Assembly: GCA_021396245.1 (NCBI GenBank)
Contig: WNYE01000002.1
Location: 682,001-746,000, forward strand
Source of the DNA: Sporothrix humicola
Taxonomy: Eukaryota > Ascomycota > Sordariomycetes > Ophiostomatales > Ophiostomataceae
Reading direction: 5' to 3'
DNA length: 64,000 nt
Made by a program: the position numbers and the translations under genes. Below, in pieces: positions 24,424 to 34,833 of the stretch (the first letter of the stretch is position 1; the number at the start of each line of letters is the position of its first letter). The notes beneath the pieces are model-generated. The model searched no databases. It was not told where the DNA came from and saw nothing but the letters and a program-made list of their open reading frames with translations.

Positions 24424-25838
24424 GCGGTCTGGTCCAGTTGACGGCCATCTTTTCGATTTTGGTTATTGTATATGAAATCTAGCGAACATAATTTTGGGAT
24501 ATTTGTTTTTGGTCTTTCGGTTAACATTTGGTTGGCATTGGTTTTGGTTATTGGTCTTTGGTTTGGCCCTTCACATTAATTCTTGGATACCTTGGTCTGG
24601 GCCGGTCGGTTCTGCGTTAATAAAAAGTGTGTTTCTTTTTTCGAAATCGATAAGTGAGCTGCAGTTTCTTGTTCGGCGAGTTGCATTCTGGATATATGAC
24701 TTCTTGTGAGTGGTGCAGCTTTCTATGTACTTCTCCATCCCACAATCTGATGATCAGATATCTCGATAACGATAGCATACGAGTGGTCATGTAAGTCGCA
24801 TTCTTCTTCTTTTCTCCTGCAAAGGTACGCCCTTTTCTTGTCAGTTTTATGGGCCAATCTACTAACATTATTTGGAATCGCAGTCCAGATTAACTCGCTA
24901 CCCACACGACGTGCGAAATACCGCCGGCCTATCTGGTCTCGATAGCATCACTCGGCCTTCGGGGTCCTCGACTCCAAGTTTCTTCATGATGTCTTTGTTC
25001 TGGACGCACCCCTCGGCACCATTTACAGGGACTCAGGGACCGTTTCCTCGCCCATCAATCGCTAGCGTATGCTATCAGCGATAGCGATAAGACATTTTGG
25101 CGCGACCCCTCACTAGGAAACGCCGACTGAAAGCGCTGCCGCGAAGGTATGCCAGTTTATTGGTCGTTGTCGATGTCAATCCGACAACAACCCGACCCAA
25201 AGCTGTCCAGATAGGAATAGCTGCCGCATCGAAAAGCACCAGCGTCCCGGACATACGTCGTACTCTTGCGCTGTTTGACGTTGTGGCTACAGATTGTCGT
25301 TTGCGCCCTCCGACACGATTGCGGAGAAGAAGATCAAAAAGCCATTTACTGGATACAGGCCTGAGGAATGATACCCTTGCTCCGTTGTGCAGTTCAGTTG
25401 ACCACTGCCAGCAGAGGTAATCTTGCTCGCGGCGCTTCCATTATTATTCCTCCTCTTATAACTCGCCGGATATCATTGTCGTCGTCGCCAGCCCGCTTTT
25501 CTTTTTTCTCGACGATTTCCACTTCTGCATCTGATTTTGATCTTGCGCCATCAGACTTACGTAACGATAGCAAGACGGACACGAGACACAAGACAAGCGA
25601 GCAGATTCTGCAGGGTGACGATCACAAGGAGAGTCCTCAAATATCAGGACATTTCCAACGTGCTCTTGGAAACTACAAGAGCACACAAAAAGCCATTGTC
25701 CACGCGCATACGATCCCAACACAAGGGTCAACAAGATCATACAGCACAAATACCCCCGCATCGTCATCCTCTGCGTCCGCATCACAGACAGCAACAGCGA
25801 CAACCAGAAACACACCCACAAAAACCACGCACCCCACC
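24424..25838. promoter_or_regulatory. intergenic region and possible leader, GT31 to split-barrel gene
   Basis: The first 180 bp downstream of the GT31 stop has repeated TTGGT units (24512-24600). Three copies of ATGCTATC (either strand) and an extra GATAGC lie at 24771, 24941, 25069 and 25080. From 25368 a frame opens that is continuous with the split-barrel protein; see that entry and the matching finding. Confidence 0.5.
24771..25085. repeat. ATGCTATC motif cluster A
   Basis: ATGCTATC (as GATAGCAT on + at 24771 and 24941; direct at 25069), plus GATAGC at 25080. Noncoding under the chosen gene models. Core contains GATAG, a possible GATA-factor site. Confidence 0.7.
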
Positions 25839-26768
25839 ATGCCAGAGCCGTCAAAATTGGAGCCGGCGACGCTGCGGCGGTACCAGGAGCGCGGCCTCTA
25901 CGACATTGCGTCGGCCAAGGCGGTGTTTGATGACAGCTTCATTGCGCACGTGTCGTACATTGACGATGGCTACCCGGCATGCCAGCCCATGCTGACATTA
26001 ATACGAGAGGAGGAGGAGGAGCTGCCAGAGGGGGAAACAGCAAACGGTGATGGCCCACGAAAGACGGCGTATGCATACCTGCACGGCCACCCGACGACGA
26101 AGCTGATGCAGCTCGTCAAGAAGGCCAGCAAGGACGCCGAGGCGGAAGAAGAGGCGGCGGCCAACGCGGCCAATGGGACGAACGGCACCAACGGCACCAA
26201 CGGTGTCAATGGCCACGCACCGGCTGAGCCCGTTAAAGTGTGCATCACAGCAACCAAGAGTAAGTCAGTCGTGGGGAGATAAATATTGTGGATAAATCGG
26301 GCTAACAGTGCAGTCGACGGTCTCGTCCTTTCTTCGGCGCCCAACGGCCACTCCTTCAACTACCGCTCGGCCATTCTGCACGGCACCTGCGAGCCCGTGA
26401 CTGGCAAGGAAATCAAGACACAGATCATGCACGAGGTCACCGACAAGATCGTGCCCGGCCGCTGCGCCGAAGTCAACCCCATGGCCTCGATCGTCACGAA
26501 AATGGTCTACATTGTCCGCGTGCGCATCGACAAGCTGTCCGTCAAGGCGCGCACGGGCGTCCCGGGCATCCAGCCGCGCAATGTCGAGGTCGACGGGCCC
26601 AACGTGGAGCCGCTGGCGTGGGCGGGCGTGGTGCCGATGTGGGAGCAGCTGGGCGAGCCGGTGGACGCCGGGCTGACTCCGGGAGCGCAAGTGTCGGACA
26701 ATCTGCGCAACTACATTGCGGAGCGGAACGCAAAGCACGCCGCGCATGCAAAGCGGGTGGCGAAGTAA
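25839..26768 (+). CDS. FMN-binding split-barrel (pyridoxamine 5'-phosphate oxidase-like) protein
   Basis: Flavin-binding split-barrel protein, close to the NimA-like/'flavin-nucleotide-binding' group; the reaction is unknown. Exons 25839-26259 and 26314-26768, intron 54 bp (GTAAGT ... GCTAAC ... TGCAG); the join gives CITATKIDGLVLSSAP, as in the family. With start 25839 (CCACCATG) the product is 291 aa. TLRRYQERGLYDIASAKAVFDD is the typical N-terminal helix-strand, FIAHVSYIDDGYPACQPML the first barrel strands, YLHGHPTTKLMQ the cofactor-side loop and NYRSAILHGTCEPV the next strand. The C-terminal half (VKARTGVPG, WAGVVPMWEQLGEP) is conserved in fungal members. A 30-residue Asn-Gly-Thr repeat is inserted near residue 105-125. 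The frame is open for another 157 codons upstream, with its own ATG at 25368 and an Arg/Ser-rich start. Confidence 0.87.
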
Positions 26769-28987
26769 GCACGGGAGGGGTGAATTAAATAGGAGAAAAG
26801 AAGAGAATACCAAATTGAAGAATCCCCATCGGCTTTGTTGCTTGTGATTGCTTGTGAAATCCGTTTGTTTACTTTGAATTGATTTCTGCAAAACCACAAC
26901 GCGAGACTCTCGCCTGACCACGTGAACTGTGTTGTCCGATTGTTAAGCACACTGCCGAGACAGGAAAGTGTGTACATAAGCAGCTGCCAGAATGGGATTC
27001 ACGAGTCTTCAATCTGATAAGACACACATGGCAAACTCGCACATGTCGCATTATTACGTGCCGTGCGCCGACTCCCGACAGTGGATCGGATCTGATAACC
27101 CCAACAAATTAAATTGACCGCCTTCAAGGACGACGTGAACAAAAGAATAAAACCACCGCAAGCCGGGCATCCTCGCCGCTGTCGGACGGTCAGCATATCT
27201 CCAAAATGATTTTGAGGAGAAAAAAGCGGCATGCATCGGCGGCGACGCGGTCTGGCCACGGTTTTTGGAGTCGTTTTGGAGTCGAGAATCGCTGTGGGAA
27301 TGCATCTCGACCATCCATCGACCGACTCTACCCTTCCCCATGATCTAGAGTGTCAATTTTGGCGGTCTGGCGTGAAATCGTGAAATTTGTCTGACAAAGA
27401 CCTCTCCGCCTTTTTTCCTTTTTGGAGAGGAAAAGCCTAGGAAAGAACGAAAAGAACGGCCGATGTGACCGAACCCCGACGGATCGCGCCTTCCATCTGA
27501 TAGCACCGCGATAGCATTTGGCGTCTGGCCGCTCTTTCCTCTCGTTCCCCAATACCCTGGCGTGCCCCCTCCCCTTTCGGGCTTGTTTTGGGCTCCTTTT
27601 GGGGGCGCTCCTTCTCATTCTGCCGCACCAATTCTGCACACTCGTCCATTCTTTCCTTTTTACCTTGCCCAGCCCTGTGCACTTTCCCCATGATTCCCAT
27701 CCCTGCAGCCATGCCATCCGGCAGGTCGGCGCCCTTCTTTCTTTTTGGGGCGGTAAAGCCGTCGGTCCTGCCGTCCACATGACTTGACAGTGTCTCTTTG
27801 TCAGTATTATCGCATGGCAAATACCCACCCTGGCTCGTCTGGCATCCCAATCGACCAAGTTATGTGGGGCGCCAGGTGTATCGCTGCTTCCTAGCCTTGC
27901 TTGTCACTTCATTGCCCCTTCCTGGTGTCTTCTTGGGCCCTTCCTTTTGACGCCTTTTCACGCTTGCTCACGCCTAGGCCCTGCCATTTTTACCACTATT
28001 TTCTCGTCCTTTCCTATTCCAGGGGGTGTCCTCGCAGCCAAGCGCCATTGTTTAGGGGGCCGTTTATCGGCCGGCCATTGACGGTTTATGCGTCCTCTTC
28101 GTCTTTTGCGATTCTCCTCTTTCTCCTCTTCTCCTCTTCAGCATGTCTGCATCTCACGCCCCTCACCACTCACCACCACCCTGCGTCCCAGCATCGTCCG
28201 CAAATATATCCGGGTGTGCTGGCTCCTCTTTTTTTTCTTGTCCTGTCCTTTTTGTCCTCTTTTCCCTTGTTGACCATGCGACTGGTAAGCTATCAGACAT
28301 CAGACACAATCAGACATCTTCAACTTGACTTTCTTTTTCGTCCTTCTCCAACTCTCCAAGAGTCAACACCCCAAACAGCCAACACACTCCGGCTGCCCGT
28401 CTTGATTGCTTGCCCCATTGAGCCACCTGCTTTCTCTTCCTGTGGCTGACCGCCTGCCCTTCTGGCTCAAGCCCTGCAGATAGCATCGACCCGCTCTCAA
28501 GGCCCAGACAAAAGACAGAAGAACCCACCAAATCCGAGAATCCAGGGCTTTGGATGCTATCAGTATCAGCAAATCTGCTATCGCCAATCTGCTATCAGTT
28601 TATCGCCAGCCTTGTTCCCCGCGTACACTGCACTCAAACTCTCCTCTCTAAGCTGCATGCTATCCGTTATCCAACCATTCTGCCTTGCTGTCTCTGACTA
28701 GTCTCTTACTGTTTCACGCGTCTCGTCATCGATCGGCAGAACAGGCTGAGAAGAGCAGTCAGACTTGTTGAGGAAAAGGAACGTGCCAGCTGAGATCGGG
28801 ATACGACCACCCGAATCAGGAACAGGAACACCAAAGGACCAACCCCGGAACCCAATCCAGGGTACCGAACCGCAAAGACCGTATTCCTCACCGTGGGTCT
28901 TGCGAAAGGAAGTGAGGAAGGGCTCTGTCTGAGAGGCTACGGATATTCAGCCGAACACACGCACACTCATCCCCCAAAAGACCAAAA
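26769..28987. other. gene-free intergenic stretch, 2.2 kb, with ATGCTATC motifs
   Basis: No gene recognised. The right part (27900-28700) is CT-rich and is probably the promoter of the Zn2Cys6 gene. It holds seven or more GCTATC/GATAGC elements between 27499 and 28664. The minus-strand ORF at 27328-27858 (176 codons) is basic and tryptophan-rich, has no known motif and is taken as chance. Confidence 0.45.
27499..28664. repeat. ATGCTATC motif cluster B
   Basis: Full 8-mer at 27510 (reverse), 28479 (reverse), 28554 and 28657; six-base cores at 27499, 28289, 28577 and 28591. All lie upstream of the Zn2Cys6 gene. Confidence 0.7.
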
Positions 28988-31516
28988 ATGGCTACTCGCT
29001 CGCGCAAGGGCTGCATCGACTGCAAGCAGGCCAAGATCAAGTGCGACGAGGTCCATCCCCATTGCGGAACCTGCATGCGTCGCAGCCGCAAATGTCGAGG
29101 CTATCTCGATACCACCGGCAAGAACCTGCGAGGCCCGGGAGGGGCCACCTCTTTGGCGGGCGGCAGCACTGCTGCCAACAATGGCAATGCCAATGCCCAA
29201 AACAGCAACCCCCTGCACCCGCTGGCCCAGATGCCCTATGACCGCCGTGACAGCCACCTAGGCGTGGGCACGCCTGGCAGCCCAATGGGCAGTCCAGCCT
29301 CGAGCTATGGTCCTGGGGCTGGGGCTGGGCGGTATGGCATGCCCGCCAACAACTACAACCGCCCTTCGGCCTATGTGCCCTATGGCCGCCCGCCGGCGCG
29401 TGGCATGGGCATGGGCATGGGCTCCGTCTCGGCCATGGCGCCGATGACCATGAACAGCTCCACCATTGTCGTTGCCGTCCTGCCCGAAACCATTGCCACC
29501 GCCGCACAGATCGCCGACGACCGCTCCGCCGACATCCCCTGGGCCCCGATCGAGTGGCAGGACAGCCGGGCTTCCTCCTCGGTCCCAACTGCTGCAACTC
29601 CTACCGTGAACACACCCTATGCCGACAGCCCCTACACACATCCCTCGCCCGCCCCCTTTGCGGGCAGCCTCTACCCAGGCAGCCCCTACACCTCGACTCC
29701 TCTGCCAAGGACACCTGGCGCCGTCGTCTCCACGCCTATGGTGGCCGGCGACCTGACTCTGACTCCCATGCCCCCGTCTCTGTCTCTATACGATACCCAA
29801 ACACACCATCAACACCCTGTCGCCAACAGCAACGTCCACTCCCTCCTCCTCGACGACAGAAACAACGACAACGTCGACGCTGAGCTCTTGACTCCCGGCG
29901 CCGCCACTGCCCACCACGGCCCGCCTCTCGCCCCATCACCGGCATCCTCGTCCGACAGCGGAGGCAGTGGCAGCTCCAGCTCGCCGTCTGAAAACAGCCG
30001 CTCGCTCGTCGGCCCCGACGGCCGTCGTCTGATCGGCCCTGCCGCTGCCGCCATGTCCAGATCGCCCGTTTTGGAGGTTTCGAGTCTCTGGTCGCCGCCG
30101 ACACCCGCCCCCGTCCGCGGCCCGAGTTTCATGCCGCTCAACGAAATCCTCGCAAAGGACAAGCCGTTTATCGAGATCTACTTTATGCGCCACCCCACAG
30201 AAATGGTCATGAGCAACAGCATGTTTATCAACGAGATGAACGGCGCCGTCCTGTCACTCCTCCAAGTCAGTCCCATTGTCGTCGGCGACTCGCTGTGCGC
30301 CATTGGCGAGAACTACATCAAGGAGATGGCCGGCGACGGGCCCGGCAGCAACATTGTCTCGCACCGCAAGACGCGTCTGTTGAGCCGACTAAGACTACTG
30401 AACGAAGACGGCAGCAGCCCCGAGCTCGTCTTGCTGCTACTGCTCGCCCTCTGCGGTGCAGAACTCACAAACCCCAAGTCCGACGGCAAGGGCAGCTCGC
30501 TGCCGTCGCTGATCGAAAACGTCGCCATGATTCTCGAGTACCACACCCGCTCCGGCCACGAGCTCAGCACAACCGCCAAATACTTTGCCAAGGGTGTCGC
30601 ACGCCAGGACCTGCTGCACTCGCTGTCGCGTATGCAGCGCCCCAAGATCCAGCCGTCGACTTGGCTGGACGACTACTCTATGCGCCACGCCGACCGTCTG
30701 CTGGGTTTGACGGCTACCCTGACGCCCATCCTCTACAAACTCGCCGAGCTGGCGGGCGACGTGCAGGCCATTCTGAACAATGACGCTTTTTACCAAGGCA
30801 ATGGTGGCAACGCAACGGCTGCTGCGGCTGCGGCTGCTGCTGCTGCCGCCGCCGCCGCCGCAGGCACTTCTCACCACAACAGCCACCAGCACCACGATCC
30901 CAGCCTGCCGTCCATGGCCACAACGGCATCTGGTGCTGGTGATCTCGACGACGATGGGCTGTTCGGCGACAGCAGCAGCGCCTTCTTTGCCGAGTCCGCT
31001 GCCGGCGATGCATCCTTGTATCTGACCCAGCGCTCCAACCTCGCCGAGCGTGAAGCCGCCATCCGCGCACAGCTGCTCATGTGGCGGCCCATCCACGACA
31101 GTTCGCTGTCGATACAGACGTCGCGCACTCTACTGCTGCATGCTTCGGCCTGGCGCGCCGCCGCCCTTCTGTATCTGTACCGCCTCTTTAACCGCCCCGG
31201 CTCGTCCCGCGAAGCCGACCAAACCGCCCTGTCCATGGCCTACGAGGTCATGATGCATATTAATGGGCCCGCTGAAGATGTTAAACTCTCATTATGGCCC
31301 CTCTTTGTCGCCGCCTGCGAGCTCGACCAGCCCGAAGACCGCGCTCTTGCGAGTGCACTTTTCGGCGAAATGTGCCACGCCCGCCCCATCATGACCGCCC
31401 GCCGCACCCGCGAGTTTGTCGTCGACCAGATCTGGCCCGCGCGCGACCGCGGCGAGGTCTGGGACTGGATGCAGCTGACCCAGAGCGGGCAGTCGAATGT
31501 TTTTATGCCGCTGTAG
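28988..31516 (+). CDS. Zn2Cys6 binuclear-cluster transcription factor
   Basis: Fungal-specific DNA-binding regulator; target genes unknown. Single exon, 842 aa. The zinc cluster is at the extreme N-terminus, Cys9, 12, 19, 26, 29 and 36, spaced C-x2-C-x6-C-x6-C-x2-C-x6-C, followed by the basic CRGYLDTTGKNLR linker. Residues 50-365 are low complexity, including a Met-Gly repeat (RGMGMGMGSV) and Pro/Ser/Thr-rich stretches. From about 380 (FMPLNEILAKDKPFIEIYFMRHP) to the end is a helical region like the 'fungal-specific transcription factor domain' (PF11951-type, by memory). A poly-Ala run of about 15 followed by a His-rich patch lies near residue 615-635. It converges on the ketopantoate reductase gene, stops 234 bp apart. 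The large gene-free upstream region suggests a complex promoter. Confidence 0.93.
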   Translation: MATRSRKGCIDCKQAKIKCDEVHPHCGTCMRRSRKCRGYLDTTGKNLRGPGGATSLAGGSTAANNGNANAQNSNPLHPLAQMPYDRRDSHLGVGTPGSPMGSPASSYGPGAGAGRYGMPANNYNRPSAYVPYGRPPARGMGMGMGSVSAMAPMTMNSSTIVVAVLPETIATAAQIADDRSADIPWAPIEWQDSRASSSVPTAATPTVNTPYADSPYTHPSPAPFAGSLYPGSPYTSTPLPRTPGAVVSTPMVAGDLTLTPMPPSLSLYDTQTHHQHPVANSNVHSLLLDDRNNDNVDAELLTPGAATAHHGPPLAPSPASSSDSGGSGSSSSPSENSRSLVGPDGRRLIGPAAAAMSRSPVLEVSSLWSPPTPAPVRGPSFMPLNEILAKDKPFIEIYFMRHPTEMVMSNSMFINEMNGAVLSLLQVSPIVVGDSLCAIGENYIKEMAGDGPGSNIVSHRKTRLLSRLRLLNEDGSSPELVLLLLLALCGAELTNPKSDGKGSSLPSLIENVAMILEYHTRSGHELSTTAKYFAKGVARQDLLHSLSRMQRPKIQPSTWLDDYSMRHADRLLGLTATLTPILYKLAELAGDVQAILNNDAFYQGNGGNATAAAAAAAAAAAAAAAGTSHHNSHQHHDPSLPSMATTASGAGDLDDDGLFGDSSSAFFAESAAGDASLYLTQRSNLAEREAAIRAQLLMWRPIHDSSLSIQTSRTLLLHASAWRAAALLYLYRLFNRPGSSREADQTALSMAYEVMMHINGPAEDVKLSLWPLFVAACELDQPEDRALASALFGEMCHARPIMTARRTREFVVDQIWPARDRGEVWDWMQLTQSGQSNVFMPL

Positions 31517-31568
31517 CCCATGTGTAGCAGGCAGATCTCTTTTGACGCTGCTTCTCTTTTATCCTTTA

Positions 31569-31602
31569 TTTTGGATTTTAGATTTTGGATTTTGGATTTG
31601 GA
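31569..31602. repeat. short tandem repeat of GGATTTT units
   Basis: Four imperfect copies of a TTTTGGAT/TTTTAGAT unit in the 3' flank of the Zn2Cys6 gene. A similar TTTTGA repeat is at about 31692-31708. Confidence 0.7.
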
Positions 31603-31750
31603 TAATGTTTATGATTTATGTCTTTTGTATAATTTTGTATGACTTTTTTGAATTACTTCTTGGATAACAGCGAAATACCACTTGGGTTACTTTGATTTTG
31701 ATTTTGATTCTCATGACATTATTATTTGATGAATGTATTCTACACACCGT

Positions 31751-32836
31751 CTACTCCTTGCTCAGCTCGTCAATCTTCCAGGCTTCTACCCTCAACATAT
31801 TGTACACAACGTCCATGACCGGCGTCGCGACACCTAGTCGCCGCGCCACCTTCAGCGGGTTCCCCAGAATCACCTCGAGCTCCATCGGCCGGCTGTTTTC
31901 CAGATCGAGAAGCATGCTCGGTCGGTACTTGATCTCGTCCGGCAGCCGGTACGCCATCCAATGCACAATGGTGTCCGGCAGCGGGTGGCCCGCGGCTTTG
32001 GCAATGTTCCAAATCTCCCACATCATCGGCAGCAGCAGCGACTCGCGGCCCTTGCTGCGCTGGATCTGGCCGACGTCGGTGCGTGTCAGCGCGCACACCG
32101 TGTTGAACGTGCCGTTCCACAGCAGCTTCTCCCACCGCGCGGCCTCAATGTCGTCGACCAGCTCGCAGACGTGCGCGCCGCCGGCCAGGTACATGTCCAC
32201 AAACGTACGGGCGTTGGCCTTGTGGCGGGCCGTCGTCTCGGCGTCGGCCCCGGCCTCCGAAGATGGACCCTGAACTGACGACAAGCCGAAATGGACACCC
32301 ATCTTCGACACGTCCTTGCCGACCTGCACGACCTTGTTGGGCTCCTCGATGCCGCTGCCAATGTGCGAGACCGAGCTAACGACCGTGTTGGTCGGCCATT
32401 TTGCCAGCACCTCGTCCTCGATGCCCATGCCGTTCTGGATGAGCACGACCGTCGTGCGGCCGGCCGTCATGACGGGCTCGATCATCGCCGTCACCGGGTT
32501 GCGGTCGGGGAGTTGTTTTGTGCAGACCACCAAGAAGTCAAAGACAACAGGCTGTATCTTTCCGTCGACCACTTCTTGGGCGGCCTCGGACGCCGAGCCG
32601 ACGACGCGGTGTGGCTTCCAGCCCTTGAGGGACCCATGGTCGACGCTCTCAATGTCCCAGCCATGTTTTGAGACATAATCGTACTTACTCCTCAAAACAG
32701 CAGTCACATGCGCCTGGCCCGACTTGGCCAGCACGAGGGAGGCAATGGTGCCCACGCCGCCCGAGCCAATCAGGCAGACCCTGTATGGGGGAGCTGATGG
32801 AGAGGAGTCTGACGCAGGCTTCTCCGGAGAAGCCAT
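31751..32836 (-). CDS. 2-dehydropantoate 2-reductase (ketopantoate reductase) family
   Basis: NADPH-dependent reduction of ketopantoate to pantoate, the pathway to pantothenate and coenzyme A, is the family reaction; fungi carry several paralogues, so the exact substrate is not certain. Single exon; with ATG 32836 the product is 361 aa, the usual length. The nucleotide loop is VCLIGSGGVGTIAS (Gly24, 26 and 29). Then come FDFLVVCTKQLPD, the family's CTK motif, VVLIQNGMGIEDEV (the QNG motif) and the C-terminal domain with ARWEKLLWNGTFNTVCALT, whose Lys matches the catalytic lysine of bacterial PanE. An in-frame ATG at 33007 would add 57 Pro/Ser/Leu-rich residues; these look like translated CT-rich leader, so I did not use it. 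Confidence 0.9.
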   Translation of the reverse strand: MASPEKPASDSSPSAPPYRVCLIGSGGVGTIASLVLAKSGQAHVTAVLRSKYDYVSKHGWDIESVDHGSLKGWKPHRVVGSASEAAQEVVDGKIQPVVFDFLVVCTKQLPDRNPVTAMIEPVMTAGRTTVVLIQNGMGIEDEVLAKWPTNTVVSSVSHIGSGIEEPNKVVQVGKDVSKMGVHFGLSSVQGPSSEAGADAETTARHKANARTFVDMYLAGGAHVCELVDDIEAARWEKLLWNGTFNTVCALTRTDVGQIQRSKGRESLLLPMMWEIWNIAKAAGHPLPDTIVHWMAYRLPDEIKYRPSMLLDLENSRPMELEVILGNPLKVARRLGVATPVMDVVYNMLRVEAWKIDELSKE

Positions 32837-33718
32837 GTCTGGGGTAGGAGGGAGAATAGATGGGGAAAGGATGTGACAAGGAGAGCGGAGAAGTGGGGAA
32901 ACACGAGAGGGAGGGAAGGAAAGGAAAAGGCAACGTGGAAGAGGAAAGCAGGGCCTGTGGCAAAAGGACTGTTGAAATGTTGTATGTGGTCGTATGTCGA
33001 GTGGCACGTCTTGGTGGTTGGTTGTTGATCGGTTGGTTATTGGTTTATTGTTTTATTGGCGGAATGGGGTTGACAATTGATTTGAACTCGAACTTAAGCT
33101 TGAGCCAAGCTTGGCGCTGGTCCAGAGATGGGAAGCAGCGCGGCTTAAGTGCAGGGGCTCGGCGGGAATGGAAAGGATGGGGTATGGGTATGTTGAAAAT
33201 ATGTCCTTGAGATGATATGGAGAAGTTCAAATGTCAACTCAAAAGTACGGCGCAGACTATTTGACGACATCGGTGTTGCTTGGCGGGCTCCAAAATAGAT
33301 CCGCTACCCTTTCGGTCTTTTGGTCTTTTCACAGAGAACGGAGAAGGGGGTTTGAATTACGTCTTGAAAACTCACCTCCGCATTTTACTCTCAACTTTCT
33401 TCCGATTACCCCAGCTTTTGTTGTTTCTCAGAGGATGACAGGATGCAGCAAGATTTACCGCTTTTTTATTTCATTTTTATTTTGAGGTTCCTTTGGATCT
33501 GTCTTGGTTTTTGAGGACCTCTCTTCCGCTTTTGTTCGTCTTCACAGCTAGTATCTCCGACAAAGGAGACTATCAGAACAGCCCCATTCAACAACGTGGA
33601 GCCTCAAAGTGGCACGCTGTTGAAATGATAACAATGATAAGCTCGTGAAGGTATCACTGCCATATCTTGGTGGATTTATTTCCTTCAATCTTAATTCCAT
33701 TGAGTGAAGCTTTATCTC

Positions 33719-33739
33719 TTTTTTTTTTTTTTTTTTTTT
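33719..33739 (+). repeat. homopolymer tract (T)21
   Basis: Uninterrupted run of 21 T between the ketopantoate reductase and amidase genes. Prone to length error in sequencing. Confidence 0.9.
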
Positions 33740-33886
33740 GGACAGGAAAGTACACCGTAGCTTCCCTTTTTTGCGCATTTCGCAAGTTGTCGATTTCGTG
33801 CTTCTCAAGATGCCGGAAGCATGGCGAGCATGGGTATCATGGCTCCGCAAAGGACGGCACGGTAACGGGTGTGCCACGCCACAAGC

Positions 33887-34475
33887 GATAGCTACGTATT
33901 ACTCTAAGTAGTTTGTGTCTGTCTGCACATCGGGGAACCTCCGAAATGCATCCTGAAGATTCATCCAAGAAAGCCGCGAGTCAGATGCTGCACCTTGAAA
34001 TGAAGCTTAGATAGCATAAATGATAACACAAGACCATGCTGAAAGAAGAGGGGGAATTGGAGGATGGAGGTCGGTCGTAATTTGAGTGCTACGCCCCGGG
34101 TGTCAATGTAACATTTGGCATGGCCAGGGTTCACTTACACGAGGGAGACGAGGATCATCCCATCCACGCGAGTCAATATGTAGCCACAACATCATGATCT
34201 CCCAATGTTTTGATGGATAAGTTCAAAACATGCTATCCGGAGATACGGCTTTTGTCATGGATATACTCGACCGATGCACAGACTGTCTCTCCTTGCTTCA
34301 TTTCTCTTGGACAAATATGAACAAACATGGACATAACTTGGACATTGTGCCACATCCAAACCTTGCCACGGCCATCTCACTTTTGACTATCGATAGCTTC
34401 TCGACATCGAGGCTGAAAACGGGCGAAATCTGGCAGATGGTCGTGCTCGTGCTCATGCCGTATTGCTGATAGCAT
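33887..34475. repeat. ATGCTATC motif cluster C
   Basis: Full 8-mer at 34010 (reverse), 34230 and 34468 (reverse); cores at 33887 and 34392. Between the ketopantoate reductase and the amidase 3' end. Confidence 0.7.
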
Positions 34476-34833
34476 CGAGATAAAGACGTCTGCCCTGTGT
34501 AAGTGCCACGAGAAGTGTCGAATTGCCGTTTTGGGAAATAAGGACTGGCCAAGTCTGGGAAATATCAAAGAGCAATGAATCTAAAGAGCAGTCAATCAAA
34601 TGGCCAATCAGCATAGGCTGCTAAGCAACCTTGGAGCATACGAGCATTCACCATCTGTAGGAAGAATAGATTGTATACAGGAGTCGAACAAAATCAATAA
34701 TGTATGTAGTCTATGTCTCTGAGATACTACTGTACAAACCACTCCTAATGCGTGTTATGCGTGCTGATATGCAGCTGCATCAAATCACTTTACCATGCAG
34801 TTCCTTCTTCTCGATCTCCCCTGCGTATCACGC

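Larger units (their letters stand above)
32837..34833. other. gene-free intergenic stretch, 2.0 kb
   Basis: Holds a run of 21 T at 33719-33739. GCTATC/GATAGC elements lie at 33887, 34010, 34230, 34392 and 34468. ORFs are short and unrecognised. The rightmost ~250 bp is the 3' flank of the amidase. Confidence 0.45.

Noticed and set aside
27328..27858. 176-codon minus ORF upstream of the Zn2Cys6 gene
   Set aside because: Basic, Trp-rich chance product; no family recognised and heavily overlapped by other frames.
32837..33007. Upstream in-frame start for ketopantoate reductase (57 extra residues)
   Set aside because: The added residues are Pro/Ser/Leu-rich translation of a pyrimidine-rich leader; the downstream ATG gives the standard family length.
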